The notes under the pieces: model-generated
Databases searched by the model: none
Told to the model about the DNA's origin: nothing
What the model saw: the letters and a program-made list of their open reading frames with translations, nothing else
Shown: positions 5,248-8,786 of the stretch, piece by piece
How the letters are laid out: each line of letters opens with the position of its first letter
Numbering within the stretch: position 1 is the first letter of the stretch
Position numbers and translations under genes: made by a program
Source: DATFMP01 sp041477795
GTDB lineage: Bacteria; SAR324; JACQKK01
NCBI GenBank assembly: GCA_041477795.1
Contig: JBGOUY010000188.1
Location: 1-8,786, forward strand
Length of the DNA stretch: 8,786 nucleotides
Direction of reading: 5' to 3'

Positions 5248-6750
5248 TCAGTTCCAGCGGGCGCCGCGCAGCCGTTGTTCCTCTCCGCCCAGCAGCCCCA
5301 GCACGGACCCCTGCGGGGGATGCGTCTGCGCCGTGAGGGCGGAACGCGACTCGCGCAGGATGCGCTGGCTGAGCGAACGCACGGCCTGGATCGCCGCGCC
5401 GGGCGCCAGCAGCTCCTGCGAGGCCGCCGCGAAGTTCTGGGATTGCACGCGCAGCCGGGCCAGCAGGCCCTGGAGCCGCTCGTCCAGCAAGGCCCGCAGC
5501 GCCGCCCATTGGCGCTGCACGCCGGCGCGGGCGCTCCGCAGCAGCGCCTGCGCATCGCGCATCTCCGCCGCGCTGCCGCAACGCAGCGCGGAGAGCGAGG
5601 CGAAGCCGCTGGCCGTCGCCACGCCACGCCCCAGTTGCTGCGGCCGCACCGAAGCCAGGCAGAGGGTCACCGTATCGCCCGGCTCAGGGCCGAGCCGGAA
5701 CAGGAGCGCCTGCTGCGCCACCACCACCCGCCCCGCGAACACGCGCGGCTCCAGGATGGCGGGCCGGCTGCGCGGGAGCTGACCGGTGCGGCCGGTGAAA
5801 GGCAGCCCCGTGTAGCGCACCACCAGCCCGGCCGTGCACGCGTTGCCGGTGGCGCCGCGCAGGGTGCGGCCCTCGCCCCGCGCCGGCTCGCCGTGCAGGG
5901 TGCCCGCGATGTCGCATCCGTTGGCCACCCGCTGCGGGCGGCCGTCCCGCGTGGACAGCACCCCCGGTGCGGAGCTGGCGGCGGCAAAGCCGTACGCCGC
6001 CCCGAACAGCTCGTGCTGCACGATGAGCCGGCCATCCTGGGTTGCCTCCACCAGCAGCGCCAGTCCCGCCTGCCGCGCGGCGGCCTGCAGCGCGGCCGCC
6101 ACGTCCCGCGCGCTCTGGCCGGGCCGGGTCTGCACGCGTGCCGTGCGGCCGCCCTCCCGCAGCAGCAGCCGCGCCCCGCCCGCGCTGACCGACGCGCTGA
6201 GCGGGCGCTCGGCCAGCAAGGTCGCCCGGATCGGCTCTTCGCTCAGCAGCACCTCGTAGCCCTGCGGGGGCGAGCTGCGCGTCCCGGCGCCGGCGCCGAC
6301 GAACTCCAGCCCGTCGCCCACGGCCACGCCGGAGCAGCCCAGGCTGCCGTCCAGCAGGCGCAGCGGCCCGAAGCGCGTCGTCTCCGCCACCGCGTCGATG
6401 CCGGCCAGCGCTTCGGCCAGCCAGGGCGGCGGCGGCGGGCCCGCCGCGGCCGGGGCCCTCGCCCAGCCGTCCAGCCGCGCCGCCAGGCGGGTCAGGTGCC
6501 CCTCCACGGCCGCCAGGCCGCGCTCGGCGAGCCCGGCCATGGCCAGCGCATCCTCCGCGTCGAGGATGGCCCGGTTGAGCGCGGCGAACTCCGCGCGCAA
6601 TTGCTCGGCATGCCCGAGCCGGGACTCCACGCGGTCCGGCTCCTGCCGGTGGGGGGTCTCGCCTTGGCTCTGCCCCCGCCGCTGGCGCTCGCCCAGCATC
6701 TGCCGGTCGGCCAGCGGCCCGTGCCCCAATCCGTTGATTCGCAGCACCAT
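5248..6750 (-). CDS. Divergent flagellin-like protein (flagellin B) with eroded D0/D1 termini
   Basis: This encodes 500 residues. Homology to flagellins A and C is clear in the centre: FGPLRLLDGSLGCSGVAVGD (127-146), SSPPQGYEV (159-167), CDIAGTLHGEPARGEGRTL (279-297), AGLVVRYTG (307-315) and LGRGVATASGFASL (373-386). The N-terminal helix LRAEFAALNRAILDAEDAL (51-69) aligns with flagellin A, but the L-S-S-G...N-R-A-S-D-G-A-A motif is replaced by unrelated residues (about 28-48). A PPPPP run (105-109) replaces part of D1. The C-terminal block from LRVQSQNF (433-440) to VLGLL (483-487) aligns without gaps to flagellin A, but AESTIRDVD is lost and 13 extra residues (GGEEQRLRGARWN) follow. It has five cysteines (139, 279, 305, 364, 391), against none in A or C. 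The frame is intact and GGAGG precedes the ATG. It is either a specialised subunit or a decaying duplicate; canonical polymerisation is doubtful. Confidence 0.85.
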   Translation of the reverse strand: MVLRINGLGHGPLADRQMLGERQRRGQSQGETPHRQEPDRVESRLGHAEQLRAEFAALNRAILDAEDALAMAGLAERGLAAVEGHLTRLAARLDGWARAPAAAGPPPPPWLAEALAGIDAVAETTRFGPLRLLDGSLGCSGVAVGDGLEFVGAGAGTRSSPPQGYEVLLSEEPIRATLLAERPLSASVSAGGARLLLREGGRTARVQTRPGQSARDVAAALQAAARQAGLALLVEATQDGRLIVQHELFGAAYGFAAASSAPGVLSTRDGRPQRVANGCDIAGTLHGEPARGEGRTLRGATGNACTAGLVVRYTGLPFTGRTGQLPRSRPAILEPRVFAGRVVVAQQALLFRLGPEPGDTVTLCLASVRPQQLGRGVATASGFASLSALRCGSAAEMRDAQALLRSARAGVQRQWAALRALLDERLQGLLARLRVQSQNFAAASQELLAPGAAIQAVRSLSQRILRESRSALTAQTHPPQGSVLGLLGGEEQRLRGARWN

Positions 6751-6788
6751 GGTCGTGTCCTCCTCAGCGTCCTGCCGGCCAGCCCGGC

Positions 6789-6818
6789 AAAGGCGGCGCG
6801 CGTGCCGGCCGCGCCGCC
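6789..6818 (-). terminator. Hairpin with short T-run between flagellins A and B
   Basis: On the minus strand GGCGGCGCG, a nine-base loop and CGCGCCGCC form a perfect 9-bp all-GC stem, followed directly by TTT. It lies 14 bp after the flagellin A stop and about 40 bp before flagellin B. The T-run is too short for a strong intrinsic terminator, so partial termination or 3' end protection of the flagellin A message is more likely. This would lower flagellin B expression relative to A. That effect is inference. Confidence 0.5.
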
Positions 6819-6832
6819 GTCCGGGTCGGTGC

Positions 6833-8284
6833 CTAATCCACCAGCTTCAGCACGGTGCGCGGCAGCTGGATCGACTGCGCCAGCATTGCCGTCGCCGCAT
6901 CCACCATGATCTTGTTGCGCGTGAAGTTCGCGATTTCCGAGGCGAAGTCCACGTCGCGGATGGTGGATTCCGCGCTGATCAGGTTTTCCGCCGTAATCCG
7001 CAGTTGGGACAGGTTGCTTTCCAGGGTGTTCTTCTGGAAGGCGCCCAGTTCCGCCCGCGTGCGGGTGACCTCATTGATCGCCTGGTCCACGAGCCGCTGC
7101 GTATCCTGCGCCTTCTGCGGATCCAGCACGTTCACGTCCCGCAGGCTCTTGAATCCGCTCGTGTTGACGACCCCGCGGCCCAAGGTGCGGGTGTTGGTGC
7201 TGGTGAGAGAGACGGCGACGGTCTGGCCCACGGTCCCGCCCACCTGGAACACCAGGGAGTTCTGGAACACGGCCACCCGGCCCGCGGACTCCGTGCCTTC
7301 GCTGGCGTCCGCGGCCGTGATCACGTGGCCCTGGTAGCGCACCTGCAGACCTTCCGCGGGCGTGCCTTCGCCACCGGTGAGCACCTGGCCGCGGCCGAAG
7401 GCGACGTGGCCGCCCAGGGTGCCCTGGATGTCCTGCCCTGGCGTGGCTTGCTCCAGCCGGCCGCCCGCGTTGGAGAGCACCCCGGCCGTGGTGGAAGAGA
7501 CGGTGAAGGTGTGGTCGCTGCCGTACTTGTTGTGCACCAGCGTGATCTTGCCCCCCTCCACCTGCATCGAGAGGTCCAGGCCGATCTTCTCGATCTCGCT
7601 GCCCAGCTTGCCCACCGTCTGCGACACCGTGTCGCCCGGCGTGGTCTTGAAGGACACCGTGCGGCCGCCCTCGGCGATGATGAGCGTCTCGCCCTGGTTG
7701 ATGACGTCCTGGGTCAGCGCCGTCTTGCCCTCCACCCGGGCCTGCGTGCCCAGCTTCTGCACGCGTACATCGTAGCCTTGCACCGGCGAGGACTGCGTGT
7801 GCGGGCTGGCACCGACGTACTCCAGACCTTCGCCATTGGCGACGCCGTTGGCGCCCTGGCTGCCGTCGAGCAGCTTCTTCAGGCCGAACTGCGTGTTGAA
7901 CGTCATGCGGTCGATCGTGTCGAGAGCGTTGTTGATCTCGAACTGGTCGGCCTGCAGCATGACGTTGTCGTTGGCGCCCTCGTTGGCCGCATGGACGGAA
8001 AGCTGGCGCACATTGATGAGCAGACTGCTGATCTCGTTGAGCGCGCCTTCGGTCGTCTGCACCATCCCGATGGCGGATTCCGAGTTGTCGATGGCCTGCT
8101 TCACCCCGGAGATCTGCGCCCGCATCTGCTCGGAGATGATCAGCGCCGCGGCACCATCCGAAGCGCGGTTCACCTTGGAGCCGGAAGACAGCTTTTCCAG
8201 GGACTTCAGCAGGCGGTCCTGGTTCTCGATCAGGTGGCGATTGGTATTGATGGCCGCCGGATTGTTGTTGATTCGCAGAGGCAT
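6833..8284 (-). CDS. fliC: Flagellin A (canonical filament subunit)
   Basis: This encodes 483 residues with complete flagellin ends. The N-terminus has RINNNPAAINTNRHL (4-18), LSSGSKVNRASDGAAALIIS (32-51), SEQMRAQISG (51-60), QTTEGALNEI (76-85) and LINVRQLSVHAANEG (89-103). The C-terminus has LGAFQKNTLESNLSQLRIT (413-431) and AENLISAESTIRDVDFASEI (432-451), ending LPRTVLKLVD. These terminal helices form the D0/D1 core of the filament. The middle contains SSPVQGYDV (165-173) and the hook-IN type stretch GQDIQGTLGGHVAFGRGQ (283-300), as in its two paralogues. It has no cysteine and no signal peptide. The start ATG at 8284 follows a strong AAGGAG by seven bases. It is the first of three flagellin genes in line; a hairpin follows its stop. 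By completeness and strong ribosome binding site it may be the major subunit, but expression cannot be judged here. Confidence 0.96.
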   Translation of the reverse strand: MPLRINNNPAAINTNRHLIENQDRLLKSLEKLSSGSKVNRASDGAAALIISEQMRAQISGVKQAIDNSESAIGMVQTTEGALNEISSLLINVRQLSVHAANEGANDNVMLQADQFEINNALDTIDRMTFNTQFGLKKLLDGSQGANGVANGEGLEYVGASPHTQSSPVQGYDVRVQKLGTQARVEGKTALTQDVINQGETLIIAEGGRTVSFKTTPGDTVSQTVGKLGSEIEKIGLDLSMQVEGGKITLVHNKYGSDHTFTVSSTTAGVLSNAGGRLEQATPGQDIQGTLGGHVAFGRGQVLTGGEGTPAEGLQVRYQGHVITAADASEGTESAGRVAVFQNSLVFQVGGTVGQTVAVSLTSTNTRTLGRGVVNTSGFKSLRDVNVLDPQKAQDTQRLVDQAINEVTRTRAELGAFQKNTLESNLSQLRITAENLISAESTIRDVDFASEIANFTRNKIMVDAATAMLAQSIQLPRTVLKLVD

Positions 8285-8343
8285 GGACGAACTCCTTGTA
8301 TCGTCGCGTGCAGCGCCCTATCCAAGACGGCACACGGTTCCCT

Positions 8344-8382
8344 GGGGCAGATTGCCCCCGACCCCGCCGGGCATTCGCCCGG
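8344..8382 (-). promoter_or_regulatory. Two adjacent small hairpins upstream of flagellin A
   Basis: GGGGCA-GAT-TGCCCC at 8344-8358 and CCGGGC-ATTC-GCCCGG at about 8366-8382 are perfect 6-bp stems with 3- to 4-base loops, only some 8 bp apart and 60-100 bp before the start codon. If transcription starts upstream of them they would form a structured leader. The arrangement may be chance in GC-rich DNA, and no function is shown. Confidence 0.3.
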
Positions 8383-8591
8383 TGGGCCGATGCAACGGGT
8401 GCCACGCCCCCTGCCCCGCCCTGTCGGCGGCGGCAGGAGGGCCCGCGCCCGTCTGGTATGCGACCCATCCTCCCAGCGGTCGCTGGCGGGCTGCCGCCGC
8501 GGGCGTGTGCCCACAGCGGGCGGTGCCCGCGTACAACTCGTGCCCGGCCTCAGCGAGAGGCAAGGCCGCCTGTCGCGCCTGGCGCGTCGGG

Positions 8592-8633
8592 GCCTCCCCG
8601 CGGAGATCGACTCCGCCGGGCAGACTGCCGCAC
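8592..8633. repeat. Direct repeat copy 1 (42 bp, identical to copy 2)
   Basis: The 42 bases from GCCTCCCCGCGG to CTGCCGCAC are identical to 8745-8786. Inside is a stem GCGGAG-ATCGA-CTCCGC (8600-8616). A third, partial copy covers 8693-8716 (CCGCCGGGCAGAC then CACGCC, two mismatches over 24 bases against 8613-8636). The 153-bp offset between full copies suggests a tandem unit that may continue past the window. Confidence 0.85.
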
Positions 8634-8692
8634 GCCTTGGCCCCGGCCGGCCGCGCAACCTCGCGCCCAGACCTCCGCCCGGGAAGGACCCG

Positions 8693-8716
8693 CCGCCGGG
8701 CAGACGCCCGCACGCC
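8693..8716. repeat. Partial diverged copy of the upstream direct repeat
   Basis: Twenty-four bases match 8613-8636 with two differences (TG replaced by GC after CAGAC). It lacks the left half with the hairpin. It lies 80 bp after copy 1 and about 73 bp before copy 2, so it sits inside the 153-bp period. Confidence 0.6.
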
Positions 8717-8744
8717 ACGGTCCCGCTGTCTTTGCCGCGGCAGC

Positions 8745-8786
8745 GCCTCCCCGCGGAGATCGACTCCGCCGGGCAGACTGCCGCAC
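8745..8786. repeat. Direct repeat copy 2, cut by the window end
   Basis: This is identical over 42 bases to 8592-8633, with the same internal stem at 8753-8769. The match is still perfect at the last base, so the true repeat may be longer. Confidence 0.85.

Larger units (their letters stand above)
8285..8786. other. Upstream region of flagellin A, no supported gene
   Basis: About 500 bp, very GC-rich, with open frames that are Arg/Pro/Gly-rich and show no family features. I read it as non-coding. It holds the 153-bp-period direct repeats at its far end (listed separately) and two adjacent hairpins near the gene. The flagellin A ribosome binding site lies at 8292-8297. A possible sigma-54-like element (TTGG, ten bases, GC) lies on the minus strand at 8309-8325, but it would leave only a very short leader. 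No sigma-28 consensus was found. Confidence 0.6.

Noticed and set aside
4886..5581. N-terminal extension of flagellin C to 724 residues, with a Gly/Pro-rich repeat that looks collagen-like
   Set aside because: The flagellin N-terminus must begin at MTLRIN, which has its own ribosome binding site. The Gly/Pro pattern has a ten-residue period from the 30-bp DNA repeat, not a Gly-X-Y register, and the frame overlaps flagellin B.
5248..6750. Flagellin B as FliD or a hook-associated protein
   Set aside because: The hook-IN type motif is shared with FliD, but the overall order of motifs and length follow flagellins A and C, and the start MVLRING matches the flagellin M-x-LRIN pattern.
3377..6909. 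Long plus-strand frames (558 and 674 codons) opposite the flagellins
   Set aside because: They lie antisense to flagellins B and C with clear homology, and their products have no recognisable domain.
8230..8786. Minus-strand frames of 78 to 162 codons upstream of flagellin A
   Set aside because: They are Arg/Gly/Pro-rich, have no good start signals, and one overlaps the flagellin A start. Their repeated peptide (VRQSARRSRSPRGG) only reflects the DNA repeat.

Overview
The window is a flagellar locus from a very GC-rich (about 70% by eye), motile, double-membraned bacterium. The evidence is a lipoprotein signal peptide, proteobacterial-style flagellins and a standard bacterial MnmE. I cannot place the taxon further; a proteobacterium or a relative with similar flagellar genes fits best. 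Every gene I can support lies on the minus strand, so the locus reads from high to low coordinates.

Layout in the direction of transcription: (1) 8786-8285, about 500 bp without a gene. It holds a 42-bp exact direct repeat with a 153-bp period that runs off the window edge, plus two small hairpins before the first gene. (2) 8284-6833, a canonical flagellin (A). (3) An 82-bp gap with a GC-rich hairpin followed by TTT on the minus strand. (4) 6750-5248, an intact but strongly divergent flagellin paralogue (B). Its middle resembles its neighbours, but the terminal D0/D1 signature is eroded and it has five cysteines. (5) A 362-bp gap with three 30-bp hairpin repeats. (6) 4885-3407, a second canonical flagellin (C). 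(7) A compact run with short gaps: a small lipoprotein of unknown function (3359-2922), the tRNA-modification GTPase MnmE (2826-1444), a FlgN/FliT-like helical chaperone candidate (1418-1023), FlaG (982-557) and a small basic/proline-rich protein (543-178). (8) 177-1, a hairpin after the last stop codon and a dispersed-repeat-like inverted repeat at the window edge.

How it fits together: flagellins A and C should build the filament. FlaG is a filament-associated protein and the FlgN/FliT-like protein probably serves export of a flagellar substrate. mnmE is a housekeeping gene apparently carried in the same transcription unit as the flagellar accessory genes.

The most unusual element is flagellin B. 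The usual flagellin rule (conserved ends, variable middle) is reversed in it, yet it keeps a full reading frame, a strong ribosome binding site and an aligned C-terminal block. It may be a specialised non-canonical subunit, a regulator, or an early-stage decaying copy.
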